From: Pedobacter caeni
GTDB taxonomy: Bacteria; Bacteroidota; Bacteroidia; Sphingobacteriales; Sphingobacteriaceae
Length of the DNA: 64,000 nt
Direction: 5' to 3'
NCBI RefSeq assembly: GCF_900129215.1
Contig: NZ_FQUQ01000001.1
Location: 496,001 to 560,000 of the forward strand
The position numbers and the translations under genes are program-made. The notes beneath the pieces were generated by a model. It saw only the letters and a program-made list of their open reading frames with translations, did no database searches and was not told the origin of the DNA. This document shows positions 9,189 to 17,992 of the stretch, piece after piece. Numbering within the stretch: the stretch's first letter is position 1; the number at the start of each line of letters is the position of its first letter.

Positions 9189-9950
9189 ATGTTAGAGAAT
9201 ACAAGTGATTTCGGGCTTTTTGTCTTAGGTGGAGGTCCTGGGGATCCGGAATTGATCACTTTAAAAGGATATTTGGTGCTAAAGAGGGCAGAAGTGATCC
9301 TTTATGACAACTTAATCAATAAAGAGTTGCTAAAAATCGCTCCGAAGGACTGTAAAATGGTTTATGTTGGTAAACAACCTTACGGAAACTACACTTCTCA
9401 GGAAGCTATTCATGAACTGATCAAAGAATATACGGACACACATCAGGTTGTGGTTCGGCTAAAGGGCGGGGATCCTTTTATATTCGGGAGAGGATTTGAA
9501 GAAGTGCTTTTTGCTGAAGAACATGGTATTCCAGCTCATTATATTCCAGGTATCAGCAGTATGCAGGCTGTCGGTCTGAGTGGAATCCCACTTACCCACA
9601 GAGGAATAAGTGAAAGCATGTGGGTAATCACAGGTACGAAGAAAGATGGCCATCTGTCATCTGATCTTAATTGTGCGATCAGGAGTAAAGCTACTGTAGT
9701 CATCTATATGGGAATGAGGAAACTGGAGGAAATCTCAGCGATCTATCAAAACGCAATGCTTGGCGATATGCCGGCAGCGATTATACAACATGCGAGTCTG
9801 CCTGCGCAAAAGAAAGTACTTTGTAAAGTAAAAGATCTTATGGTTGCTGCAGCAAATGCCGGATTAACGTATCCGGCAATAATTGTTATAGGTGGGGTGG
9901 CGGGAATTATTCATACCCCTGAAAAAAAATATTCTCATGAGAACTTATAA
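9189..9950 (+). CDS. cobA: Uroporphyrinogen-III C-methyltransferase (SUMT)
   Basis: A 253-aa S-adenosylmethionine-dependent methylase converting uroporphyrinogen III to precorrin-2, the entry to siroheme. It shows the family signatures LGGGPGDPELITLKG at the N-terminus, VVRLKGGDPFIFGRG near residue 90, and GIPLTHRGIS. It is a stand-alone SUMT without the CysG dehydrogenase/chelatase domain, so ferrochelation must be encoded elsewhere. It is divergent from nirB, whose product uses siroheme. Its 3' end overlaps the next gene by 14 bp. Confidence 0.95.
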   Translation: MLENTSDFGLFVLGGGPGDPELITLKGYLVLKRAEVILYDNLINKELLKIAPKDCKMVYVGKQPYGNYTSQEAIHELIKEYTDTHQVVVRLKGGDPFIFGRGFEEVLFAEEHGIPAHYIPGISSMQAVGLSGIPLTHRGISESMWVITGTKKDGHLSSDLNCAIRSKATVVIYMGMRKLEEISAIYQNAMLGDMPAAIIQHASLPAQKKVLCKVKDLMVAAANAGLTYPAIIVIGGVAGIIHTPEKKYSHENL

Positions 9951-10452
9951 AATAGCAGCATTGTTTTTCTTTGTTTTATTAAGTGCCAGCTCAATATGTC
10001 ATGGGCAGACTAACGTAAAAAGAGCTGTGGTGACGATAACAGGTCAGGTGCACAAAACTTTAGTTTTGAATGAATTGGAGTTGAACACATTCAGGCAAAC
10101 CCAGGTATTAAGAAGAGATAAAGAAGGGCACAAGCATCGGTATTCCGGGGTGCTACTTCTTGATCTATTACAAAAAGCAGAAATTAATTCAGTTCATGGA
10201 CCCGGTAGCAAAAACCTGAATAGGTATATTCTTGTGGAAGCCAGCGATGGTTATCAGGTAATTTTTACGTTGGCAGAACTGGATGAAAACTATTCCAGTA
10301 ACCGGATTATCCTTGCCAATAGCAGGGATGGTGAGGCCTTGCCGGCTAACGAAGGACCTTTTAGGGTCATTGTACAGGATGGTAAGAAGCCGGCCAGGTG
10401 TATCAGGCAGGTGACTAACATAGCGGTCAGAATTGTGGATTCTAAATTTTAA
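9937..10452 (+). CDS. Exported protein with sulfite-oxidase-type molybdopterin-binding fold
   Basis: A 171-aa protein with an N-terminal signal peptide (MRTYK, hydrophobic core, cleavage near CHG-QTN). The remainder resembles the oxidoreductase molybdopterin-binding domain (PF00174-like): YSGVLLLDLLQKAEI, VEASDGYQVIFTLAEL and EGPFRVIVQDGKKPARCIRQV. The catalytic Cys position of true sulfite oxidases is not evident, and the single mature Cys lies in the C-terminal PARCIRQ. It may therefore bind a cofactor or small ligand without being an oxidase. The ATG at 9937 is chosen for the signal peptide and overlaps cobA by 14 bp, so the pair is co-translated. Confidence 0.72.
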   Translation: MRTYKIAALFFFVLLSASSICHGQTNVKRAVVTITGQVHKTLVLNELELNTFRQTQVLRRDKEGHKHRYSGVLLLDLLQKAEINSVHGPGSKNLNRYILVEASDGYQVIFTLAELDENYSSNRIILANSRDGEALPANEGPFRVIVQDGKKPARCIRQVTNIAVRIVDSKF

Positions 10453-10517
10453 AAAAAAACAGATTCAAAAAACAATTCTGAGTATCTGTGTGTTACGCCT
10501 ATCTAAGACTCATACCT

Positions 10518-11285
10518 ATGAATCTCGTAACATCCTCTCAAATCGAACAGGTTACGACCTGTCAGAGCCAGGTGCATGCCATTGCCCGGCTGATTATGCA
10601 AAAAAAATTCCAGGCTAACGAAATCGGCGATTATGTGATTGGAAATGTGTTGGTCGAAAATCAGAATTGCATAGACCATATTAATATTAAACGGTGTATG
10701 TCTGAATTTTCCGACCAAAACAACAGGGAAGCGGAGCAATTCTGGCTTCCTTATTTTGAGTTCTTCTTTCCTCCGGAAGAAAGCATTGTGATTGACCCGG
10801 AATTGTTTGACGCCATCAGTCACAAGGAACACCGGAAAGTGCATTTCTTCTTTCAAAGAATAAGGCCCAAGAACAAATTGGACTACAGATGGTATTTCTC
10901 TACTTCAAGACTTTGTCTGACGGAATGTGAAAACGTAGATTCCATCTTGTTCCATTATGCTTTTGAACTCATCAAGCCCGAATGTCATGCCATGAAGATG
11001 GAAAATCCCATGAGTATGGAAAATCCGGTGAATATAGAAAATGGCATTCGAACAGAAGAGGAGGATTATTCTCAGAAATACTGCACACGTGTCCTATTGT
11101 TGAGCAAGCGCGAGAAGGATATCATTAAGCTGATTGTGGAGGGGAAAAGCAGTTTCGAGATCGCCGAAAAGCTGTACATATCGATCCATACGGTAAACAA
11201 TCACCGGAAAAACATCATCAGGAAGCTGGAAATAAACAACCTCTGCCAGCTGACGAAATTTGCCATTCTGTTTAAAATCATATAA
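10518..11285 (+). CDS. LuxR-family transcriptional regulator without receiver domain
   Basis: A 255-aa protein. The C-terminal 60 residues (about 196-255) are a LuxR/GerE helix-turn-helix: LSKREKDIIKLIVEGKSS, then IAEKLYISIHTVNNHRKNI. The N-terminal about 180 residues have no recognisable phosphoacceptor domain and may be a sensory module. An upstream in-frame ATG at 10488 adds 10 residues. It sits between the nitrate locus and the eCIS on the same strand as both cobA and the eCIS, so it could regulate either. It is 140 bp upstream of the first eCIS gene. Confidence 0.82.
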   Translation: MNLVTSSQIEQVTTCQSQVHAIARLIMQKKFQANEIGDYVIGNVLVENQNCIDHINIKRCMSEFSDQNNREAEQFWLPYFEFFFPPEESIVIDPELFDAISHKEHRKVHFFFQRIRPKNKLDYRWYFSTSRLCLTECENVDSILFHYAFELIKPECHAMKMENPMSMENPVNIENGIRTEEEDYSQKYCTRVLLLSKREKDIIKLIVEGKSSFEIAEKLYISIHTVNNHRKNIIRKLEINNLCQLTKFAILFKII

Positions 11286-11425
11286 ACCCTTACAGATCCA
11301 AGGTCATTTTTTTATTACAAATGACTAATAGTAGCTATTGTGATTATTGTAAAACATGCTGAGCTTTAATAGAGTCAAGACCAACACTGATATTGACTTT
11401 TTGACCTGCATTTAACCTCTTTACA

Positions 11426-12028
11426 ATGATCGACAACGCTCTCATATTGTTGAAATCTGAATTGACAGCTTACCTTGTTGCTAAGGGCGACAATGCAGCT
11501 AACGTCATCATCGATAATATCGGGCTTGCCGAAACAACAAATGGTGCTTCGTTGATTGATAATGTGGTGATCACCCTGGTGAATATTGAAGAAGAAAGCA
11601 CCCTCAAAAATCAATCTCCTTTAAAACGTTTCCAAACCGGATCAGCCGTTTATGAGAATGCCCCGGTATGCTTAAACCTATATGTCTTAATGACCTGTAA
11701 CTATTTTGGAGAAGGTTACTTACTGGCCTTAAAAAGGTTGTCGATGATCATTCAGTTTCTTCAGAGTAAGAACTCCTTCTCTTCGGCTTCGGCCTCAAGT
11801 GGATCAAATGATCCTAAGGGTCGTACGGAGCTGAAATTTACAATGGAACTATATACCCTCACTTTCGAACAAATTAATCATTTGTGGGGATCTCTTGGTG
11901 GAAGGCAGGTTCCTTTTGCCATGTATAAACTGCGGCTTGTAGCCATCTCTGAACATGCAATTGTAAGAGAGGTACCGCTGATAGAAGAAATTGAAACCAA
12001 TATTTCAACCTTATCCGGCCATAATTGA
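11426..12028 (+). CDS. DUF4255 protein, Pvc16/Afp16-like tail terminator
   Basis: A 200-aa DUF4255 protein. Hallmarks are an N-terminal helix (MIDNALILLKSELTAYL), the SLIDNVVITLVNIEEE strand, and NLYVLMTCNYFGEGYLLALKRLS with an adjoining IIQFLQ. In Afp and PVC this family caps the sheath-tube and fixes tail length. It is the first gene of the eCIS here, whereas it is last in Afp/PVC. Its TGA overlaps the next ATG by one base. Confidence 0.85.
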   Translation: MIDNALILLKSELTAYLVAKGDNAANVIIDNIGLAETTNGASLIDNVVITLVNIEEESTLKNQSPLKRFQTGSAVYENAPVCLNLYVLMTCNYFGEGYLLALKRLSMIIQFLQSKNSFSSASASSGSNDPKGRTELKFTMELYTLTFEQINHLWGSLGGRQVPFAMYKLRLVAISEHAIVREVPLIEEIETNISTLSGHN

Positions 12029-13350
12029 TGAACATGGTATATAAAATATTGTTTGAAGTAAAGCTCTTACATGAATTTTATCTGACAGATAGAGCCGGGA
12101 AGAATATATTTGAGCTGAACTCACAAGCCGGCCGGCTGAATTTCTTAAAAGCGCGTTTTGAAAGCGATCAGGAAAATATCAATGGAGATATTGCTTTTGA
12201 GGTCCCTGCACAGGCAAAGGTCATATTTGATCATTATCATTTAAAATTACTGCCTGCCTATGCAGGATTCAAAATAGCAATCGGGGTGATTCCTGAAGTG
12301 TTGCCTGGTGGGGTTAAGGTTTACCAGCCCAGACATCCATTGCCCGACAACCTGAGCATCCCCGTCTTAGCAGTTAAAAAAAGCGCACGTCTGGATGGTT
12401 TTACCAATGGTAAAATGGAGCGGGTGTTGCCTGCGGCCTTTTATTTTTCCAATGACAGCGCCATAACCGGCGATCGGATCTGGCCCTTCTTATCAGCAGA
12501 TATTCCTGCATTTGATGGCAGTGTAGCTTATGAACAAGGAGAACTGTTAAAGTTTGCTGCCAATGATTACCGGGAATTTTATAGAGATGATGCAGATGCT
12601 GAACAGTGGATCTCCTTATCCGGGACCGCCTTTGCCAACGAAAACGACCAGGTCCTGTTGCCACTTAACTTCTATTATGCCTTTCCGAAAAGCAGTATGG
12701 TCAGCAAAGTCAGCTTTAGCTTAAAAGACAAAGACGGAAACCTGCTGGATAAGATTCAATTTGAAAATGACAAGGCCTACCGAAAAGTATTGCTGGCCAT
12801 CGATGAAAAGAAAGTTTTACAGCTGCCAAATGCGAAGGCGGACGGTCAGTTGATCTATACCTTAGAGGTGGAAGGTGACGGTGGCTATCATAAAATCCAT
12901 AAGGTCATTTTTTATCAGGATGAGCAGGAGATCAGAAACAGCCTTGGCCTGATCCTGATGAAAGTGAAAGCCAGTCAACCGGCTTACGACCTTTTAGACA
13001 ATGATGGCAGGCTCCTCGCTCAAAAACAACCTGATGGCACCTTCAACCCAGGTCCGCCTGTGTTTGAGCTGAACTTCAAAAGCAAGCTTTCTTTCTGGCG
13101 CTACATCAACAACAGGAGGAAAGATCTGAAAGCCGGCATGCATCCTGATTTCCTGTTGTCAAAAAACGGCAAACTCATTTCCAAAAGGCCAAGGGCAGTT
13201 ACCCATACCGCCACCTTATACAGAAGACCAGACAATACCTTATATTACCTGCCAAATCCAGAACCATATCAAACCATAATCCTTGAAAGTAATAAGATGT
13301 ATAGTGATATAATGGTGCAGGAATCAGCCCTGTTTCCTTTAGCACCTTAG
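12028..13350 (+). CDS. Unknown eCIS-associated protein
   Basis: A 440-aa protein with no family I recognise. It has no signal peptide or transmembrane helix and appears mainly beta-rich, with alternating strands such as VYKILFEVKLLHEFYLTD at the N-terminus and LIYTLEVEGDGGYHKIHKVIF in the middle. The C-terminal 100 residues are basic and proline-containing. The ATG at 12028 overlaps the preceding stop (TGATG), so it is coupled to the DUF4255 gene and precedes the sheath. A structural role such as cap accessory or surface decoration is an inference from position only. Confidence 0.75.
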   Translation: MNMVYKILFEVKLLHEFYLTDRAGKNIFELNSQAGRLNFLKARFESDQENINGDIAFEVPAQAKVIFDHYHLKLLPAYAGFKIAIGVIPEVLPGGVKVYQPRHPLPDNLSIPVLAVKKSARLDGFTNGKMERVLPAAFYFSNDSAITGDRIWPFLSADIPAFDGSVAYEQGELLKFAANDYREFYRDDADAEQWISLSGTAFANENDQVLLPLNFYYAFPKSSMVSKVSFSLKDKDGNLLDKIQFENDKAYRKVLLAIDEKKVLQLPNAKADGQLIYTLEVEGDGGYHKIHKVIFYQDEQEIRNSLGLILMKVKASQPAYDLLDNDGRLLAQKQPDGTFNPGPPVFELNFKSKLSFWRYINNRRKDLKAGMHPDFLLSKNGKLISKRPRAVTHTATLYRRPDNTLYYLPNPEPYQTIILESNKMYSDIMVQESALFPLAP

Positions 13351-13395
13351 TCAGAAATGTATTTTAAAAATTTAATTAACTAAATAACATTTGTT

Positions 13396-14811
13396 ATGTC
13401 AGATTATAAAACCCCGGGAGTTTATATTGAGGAAATTCCGCATCTCCCACCTTCTATCGCATCTGTAGAAACAGCGATCCCTGCGTTTATCGGCTATACC
13501 CAAACGGCGCAATGGAAAGAAAAAGATGACCTGAGAAATGTGCCATGGAGGATCGAATCCATGCTGCAGTATGAACAGTATTTCGGGTATCCCGATCCTG
13601 AAAAGGAAAGCATCACGGTTTACTTTAATGGCAGCGAGGTGAACGCCAAAGTGGATGACACAAAAAGGTCTAAGTTTTTAATGCATTATTCTATGCAGCT
13701 GTATTTTGCAAACGGTGGTGGCGCCTGTTGGATTACCTCTGTGGGAGATTATGTGGCTACAGGAGGAATTATTATGGCCGATCATCTTAAAGCTGGCCTG
13801 GCAGAAGTCGCGAAAATAAATGAAGTAACACTTCTGGTTTTTCCTGATTCTATTAACCTTGCAAAGGATGATTATTATACTTTACATGATTTAGCCATCG
13901 ACCAGTGTGTATTGCTTCAGGACCGTTTTACGGTGCTGGATGTCTATCATGATGTCGCGAATAAAGAGAACTGGGCCGGGGACATCAAATTCTTGCGGGA
14001 TACTTTGTCCGGTAACACCGATGATCTTAAATATGCTGCGGTGTATTTCCCTAAAATATACACCGGGGTCGATTATTATTATAAAATGCCAGAAAACCCG
14101 ACCAAAGACAATGATGACTTAGTTAAGATTGTCGGTATACCAGGTATAGAGCTGCTTTCCGGTTTAATAAAGGAAAATAATGCGAAATACTTTCAGGCTA
14201 AAAGTGCAGTAACCAATATCCAGATGTTATTGCCAGCTTCGGCAGCGGTAGTCGGGGTATATGCGCAGGTAGACAATGCACGTGGGGTATGGAAAGCTCC
14301 GGCTAATATTAACATTACAAATGCCTTGCGACCTGAGTTTTTGATTACCAATAAGCAGCAGGATGACCTTAATGTGGACATTACGGCCGGAAAATCTATC
14401 AATGTGATCAGGACATTCGCAGGGCGTGGGCCCGCAATTATCTGGGGGGCACGCACCTTAGCCGGAAATGATAACGAGTGGCGTTATGTGCCGGTAAGAA
14501 GGTTCTTTAGCATGGTGGAAGAATCTGTTAAAAATGCTACTGAGCAATTTGTATTTGAACCCAACGACCGCAATACCTGGGTAAGAGTGAAATCTATGAT
14601 CGAAAATTACCTGACACAGCAATGGAAGACGGGAGCATTGATGGGCGCATCAACAAAAGAAGCTTTTTTCGTCCACATCGGACTGGGAGAAACGATGACC
14701 GAACTGGATTTATGGGAAGGGAGAATGATCGTGGAAATCGGGATGGCAGCGGTTCGTCCGGCAGAATTTATTGTGCTAAGGTTTATGCATAAAATGCTTG
14801 CTGAATCTTAA
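13396..14811 (+). CDS. Contractile sheath protein
   Basis: A 471-aa tail sheath protein. The N-terminus TPGVYIEEIPHLPPSI and the C-terminal domain (GRMIVEIGMAAVRPAEFIVLRF) are classic for the Afp2-4/PVC/T4 gp18 superfamily. FAGRGPAIIWGARTL around residues 338-352 is the conserved core strand pair. Only one sheath gene is present, against three in Afp and PVC. It polymerises around the inner tube and its contraction drives the tube into the target. Confidence 0.95.
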   Translation: MSDYKTPGVYIEEIPHLPPSIASVETAIPAFIGYTQTAQWKEKDDLRNVPWRIESMLQYEQYFGYPDPEKESITVYFNGSEVNAKVDDTKRSKFLMHYSMQLYFANGGGACWITSVGDYVATGGIIMADHLKAGLAEVAKINEVTLLVFPDSINLAKDDYYTLHDLAIDQCVLLQDRFTVLDVYHDVANKENWAGDIKFLRDTLSGNTDDLKYAAVYFPKIYTGVDYYYKMPENPTKDNDDLVKIVGIPGIELLSGLIKENNAKYFQAKSAVTNIQMLLPASAAVVGVYAQVDNARGVWKAPANINITNALRPEFLITNKQQDDLNVDITAGKSINVIRTFAGRGPAIIWGARTLAGNDNEWRYVPVRRFFSMVEESVKNATEQFVFEPNDRNTWVRVKSMIENYLTQQWKTGALMGASTKEAFFVHIGLGETMTELDLWEGRMIVEIGMAAVRPAEFIVLRFMHKMLAES

Positions 14812-14851
14812 TCATGGAATTGTTATTTATTGACCAATTAAATCTATCGTT

Positions 14852-15880
14852 ATGGCCCCAATAGAAAACTCAGGTTCAAGGGAACAACAAAATGGGAATT
14901 GCAGTGATGCAGAAGTAAAGACAGCAACACAAAAAAGCTTATACCGTATCAAAGAAGAGTACTGTAAAAAATTAAAAGTGAAAGAGGCAGAACTGGTGGA
15001 AATGGAAATCACTTCTTATGGTACACTATTGAGCTATGAAAGGAAGAAATGCACCTTTGTAAAGACGGAGAAAAACTACCTGCTGGTCAGGAACCTTGAA
15101 CTTAAAATAGGGGTTGAGCTGATTCAGGCCTCTGATGAGATCAAGAAGAATGTAGTGAGTTATAATACAAGGAATACCGCCTTGGTGGATGCCCTGAAGG
15201 CTGTGATGAAAACAGCAAAAGAAGCTAAAATGAAATTTGGAGAACTCCGGGAGGCGGGAGGTAAGCTGGATGGCTGCATGAAAGACAGTTGCAATTCAGG
15301 ACAGTTGAAAATCATCGGATGTGCGGATGATGACGATTGTAATGATTCCAATAAGCAGTTCGAAAAGCCGAAAAAACCAGATCCTTGCCGGGATGTTTGC
15401 CACATTTTGAAAGAGTTGATCAGTACGCCTGACAGCCTCTTTCAGGACATCGATATCATCTTCAATTCAGCGGCAGAAATCATCGGTATTCAGTCTTTCT
15501 CCAATATCAAAACGCTGGAAAAATTCCAATTGGATTTTGCAGCCAATGCGAAAGGGTTTGACGACCTGATTCAGGCACAAATGATCAGTGGCGGTGTGAG
15601 CCTGAAAAAGGCACAGGAAGAATTGGTTCTGGTGATCAAAACTTTGACACAGTCTGGTTATACTTTGTACAACAAACGGAATGAGGTAGAAACAATTGAT
15701 AAGACAACAAGCTACCTCTGTTGTCATAAATGTACTTGTATAGATGACTGCGGCTGTGATGGTGACAATGAAGAGGATAACAGGTTGAAAGATTGTAAAT
15801 GTAAGATCTGCCAAATATGTAAAGACGTGACAGAGATCTATTCAGGTGATGGTCAATCAAATTATGATTCGGGGGATTAA
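14852..15880 (+). CDS. Cysteine-rich helical eCIS protein, unknown function
   Basis: A 342-aa protein of unknown family. The first 230 residues are charged and helical with likely coiled-coil (YRIKEEYCKKLKVKEAELVE). A middle Cys/Asp segment reads CADDDDCND. The C-terminal 55 residues hold about eleven Cys, in YLCCHKCTCIDDCGCDGD and CKCKICQICKDV. Cys spacing suggests metal binding or disulfides; there is no signal peptide. It lies between sheath and tube genes and resembles the next gene in size and layout, so the two may form a heteromer. Function is not known. Confidence 0.78.
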   Translation: MAPIENSGSREQQNGNCSDAEVKTATQKSLYRIKEEYCKKLKVKEAELVEMEITSYGTLLSYERKKCTFVKTEKNYLLVRNLELKIGVELIQASDEIKKNVVSYNTRNTALVDALKAVMKTAKEAKMKFGELREAGGKLDGCMKDSCNSGQLKIIGCADDDDCNDSNKQFEKPKKPDPCRDVCHILKELISTPDSLFQDIDIIFNSAAEIIGIQSFSNIKTLEKFQLDFAANAKGFDDLIQAQMISGGVSLKKAQEELVLVIKTLTQSGYTLYNKRNEVETIDKTTSYLCCHKCTCIDDCGCDGDNEEDNRLKDCKCKICQICKDVTEIYSGDGQSNYDSGD

Positions 15881-15928
15881 CCCGATACAGGAGATGTGCT
15901 AATCTATTAAATCATTAAAATTACTATT

Positions 15929-16855
15929 ATGCTAGTCTACAATAAAATATGCAACGATGACAAGGAGAAAAAGGATTGTTGTGATAAAAATCCAGGCCAC
16001 GAAAACGAAGGAGGGGATAGTTGTTATGATACCTGGGTAAAGGACCTGAGACAGGTTACCTCCGACTGGAGAAAAGCGAATGCCGTTGCCCTGAAGACGG
16101 AAACAGAGTATGGCCTTGTCCTGGAAGAGCGGGACAGACTGAAGGCCTGGCGGAGTGATTGGGAAGCTACCGATGAAAAAGTCGATGCCCTATGCCGTCA
16201 GCTGGAATTGTTCATGCTCCACCTTGTGAAAGTAGGTATGGTAACTGAAAAGACCTATGAAGCTATAGAAATACTTTTCTGCATGACCGAAGATTTGTAT
16301 ATCCGGGTTGATAAACTTAAAACAGGATATGATAAGTTATTGCAATGTATCCAGTGCCTGAACAGACCTGAACTTGGGCCGGGAATTGGCATCATGAAAT
16401 GCATAGAGAATTATGGTGCAAAACTGGATGCAGTGATTCAAACAAGAGATGTATTGATTACTCAGATCATAACCGCACTGGAGCTTGCCTACGATATGCA
16501 CATTAACATTTCTGAGGAGTACGGTTTGAAAAGTGTAATTCTCTACTGGAAGAAAAAATTCAATTGCAAAGGCCCTTGTGGTTGTGACCATAACCACAAT
16601 ACACAACAGGCTAAAATTGTACCCGGTAATCAGGGCAATGATTCCTGCAAACTGCAACCCCGCATTTCTTTACCTATAGACGAAGATGATTATTTCACCG
16701 GCCTGGAAGACGATTATAAGAAGGTGAAGGAAGAGTTAGACCGCCTTAAAGTAGAACTGGATGCGGCAAGGGAAAAGAGAGATACCCTGCTGGCTTGCAA
16801 GCAAAGTCTGGAAAAAGCAATTGAAGAGGTGAACCCCGCAAATAAATGTAAATAA
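15929..16855 (+). CDS. Second cysteine-containing helical eCIS protein, unknown function
   Basis: A 308-aa protein, largely alpha-helical. It has an acidic/Cys N-terminus (CNDDKEKKDCCDKNPGHE), long central helices, a Cys-His cluster near residue 212 (CKGPCGCDHNH), and a C-terminal coiled coil (YKKVKEELDRLKVELDAARE). Layout parallels the preceding 342-aa protein: helical body plus a Cys-rich patch. I find no named family. It lies 26 bp upstream of the first tube gene, so a particle-structural or chaperone role is possible, by position only. Confidence 0.77.
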   Translation: MLVYNKICNDDKEKKDCCDKNPGHENEGGDSCYDTWVKDLRQVTSDWRKANAVALKTETEYGLVLEERDRLKAWRSDWEATDEKVDALCRQLELFMLHLVKVGMVTEKTYEAIEILFCMTEDLYIRVDKLKTGYDKLLQCIQCLNRPELGPGIGIMKCIENYGAKLDAVIQTRDVLITQIITALELAYDMHINISEEYGLKSVILYWKKKFNCKGPCGCDHNHNTQQAKIVPGNQGNDSCKLQPRISLPIDEDDYFTGLEDDYKKVKEELDRLKVELDAAREKRDTLLACKQSLEKAIEEVNPANKCK

Positions 16856-16881
16856 ATACCCGAAAAATAAAACCTACCATT

Positions 16882-17346
16882 ATGGCAACTGATCCTAAAA
16901 AGAACTATCCTCTTCCTAAATTTCATTTTCAACTGGATTGGGGAGGAACTAGAATTGGGTTTACAGAAGTAAGTGGACTTGATTTTGAAACTGAAGTGAT
17001 TGAGTACAGGGAAGGAAGTAGCCCGACTTATAATAAAAGCAAACAACCTGGACTGACAAAGTATGCAAATGTGACCCTGAAAAGGGGAACTTTTCTTGGC
17101 GACTTTGAATATTTTGAGCAATGGAGGAAAACCATGATGTTCCAGGAAGGAAAAGAAAAATTCAGAAGGGATGTCACCATCCGTTTGCTGGATGAAGAAC
17201 ATCAGCCCATCATCTCCTGGACCCTATCACGTGCCTGGCCCTCTAAGGTGCAATCTACCAATCTGAAGGCGGATGCAAATGAAGTAGCCATAGAATCGAT
17301 TGAGCTGGTGCACGAAGGGCTCTCCATTGTTGAAGCGAAAAAATAA
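16882..17346 (+). CDS. Inner tube protein (Pvc1/Afp1-like, gp19 family)
   Basis: A 154-aa tail tube protein. The pattern PKFHFQLDWGGTRIGFTEVSGLD, the KYANVTLKRGTFLGDFEYFEQW segment and the C-terminal IESIELVHEGLSI are diagnostic of the T4 gp19/Hcp-like tube fold used by eCIS. It forms stacked hexamers inside the sheath. It is followed 11 bp later by a paralogous tube gene. Confidence 0.93.
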   Translation: MATDPKKNYPLPKFHFQLDWGGTRIGFTEVSGLDFETEVIEYREGSSPTYNKSKQPGLTKYANVTLKRGTFLGDFEYFEQWRKTMMFQEGKEKFRRDVTIRLLDEEHQPIISWTLSRAWPSKVQSTNLKADANEVAIESIELVHEGLSIVEAKK

Positions 17347-17357
17347 ATGCGGTAGTC

Positions 17358-17816
17358 ATGGCAGATCAGTTTTATGAAACGGTTAATTTTCATTTTGCAG
17401 TCAACTTTGCACTGCGGGGTGCAAAATCTGTGGATGTTAAATTTCAATCGGTCACGGGTTTAGATTCCACTATTGATATCGAATCCATTAAGGAGGGGGG
17501 AGAAAACCGCTTTGAACATGTGGTGCCCACAAGGCGCAAATATGGTCCGCTGATCCTGAAAAGAGGCCTCTTGGCTCCAGGTGCATCAGGGATTACAGAT
17601 TGGCTTAAAAGAGCATTTGATGATCAGGTTTATGAAACACTGGAGACGGTCGTGATCAATTTACTGGATGAGGAACATCAGTCTGTAATGCATTGGAAAA
17701 TCAATAATGTATGGCCCCGAAGCTGGAAAATCGGAGAACTGAATGCCGGAAGAGGAGAGATCCTGATCGAAACACTGGAATTGAACTACAACCGCTTAAT
17801 TTTTCAAAAATCATAG
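17358..17816 (+). CDS. Second tube protein (Pvc5/Afp5-like)
   Basis: A 152-aa paralogue of the preceding gene. It shares NFHFAVNF...VTGLD, a KYGPLILKRGL strand and an ELNYNRLIF C-terminal strand. In Afp/PVC the Afp5-type paralogue forms the adaptor ring between spike/hub and the main tube; the same division of labour is inferred here from gene order. Confidence 0.92.
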   Translation: MADQFYETVNFHFAVNFALRGAKSVDVKFQSVTGLDSTIDIESIKEGGENRFEHVVPTRRKYGPLILKRGLLAPGASGITDWLKRAFDDQVYETLETVVINLLDEEHQSVMHWKINNVWPRSWKIGELNAGRGEILIETLELNYNRLIFQKS

Positions 17817-17818
17817 TT

Positions 17819-17992
17819 ATGCCAATCGAAATACGGGAGCTGATCATTAAAGCAACGATTGTGCAGGACGGAAATCCTGCCAGCCATAACAGCAATTCTG
17901 TAGTGAACAATGGGGTTAGCCCTTCGGAGGAAGTGATAAAAATATGCATCGAAAAAGTATTGGAAATTTTAAAAGAAAGAGATGAGCGCTGA
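17819..17992 (+). CDS. DUF5908 family small protein
   Basis: A 57-aa protein starting MPIEIRELIIKATI, the characteristic N-terminus of DUF5908, with a helical C-terminus (IKICIEKVLEILKERDER). It lies between the tube and LysM genes, the slot of the small Afp6/Pvc6 protein. Function is unknown. The start is the ATG at 17819, 2 bp after the preceding stop; it overlaps the next gene by 11 bp. Confidence 0.82.
   Translation: MPIEIRELIIKATIVQDGNPASHNSNSVVNNGVSPSEEVIKICIEKVLEILKERDER

Noticed and set aside
11303-11325. Hairpin GTCATTT/AAATGAC before the eCIS as a terminator
   Set aside because: Only 7 bp, AT-rich and without a following T run; could equally be chance in AT-rich DNA.
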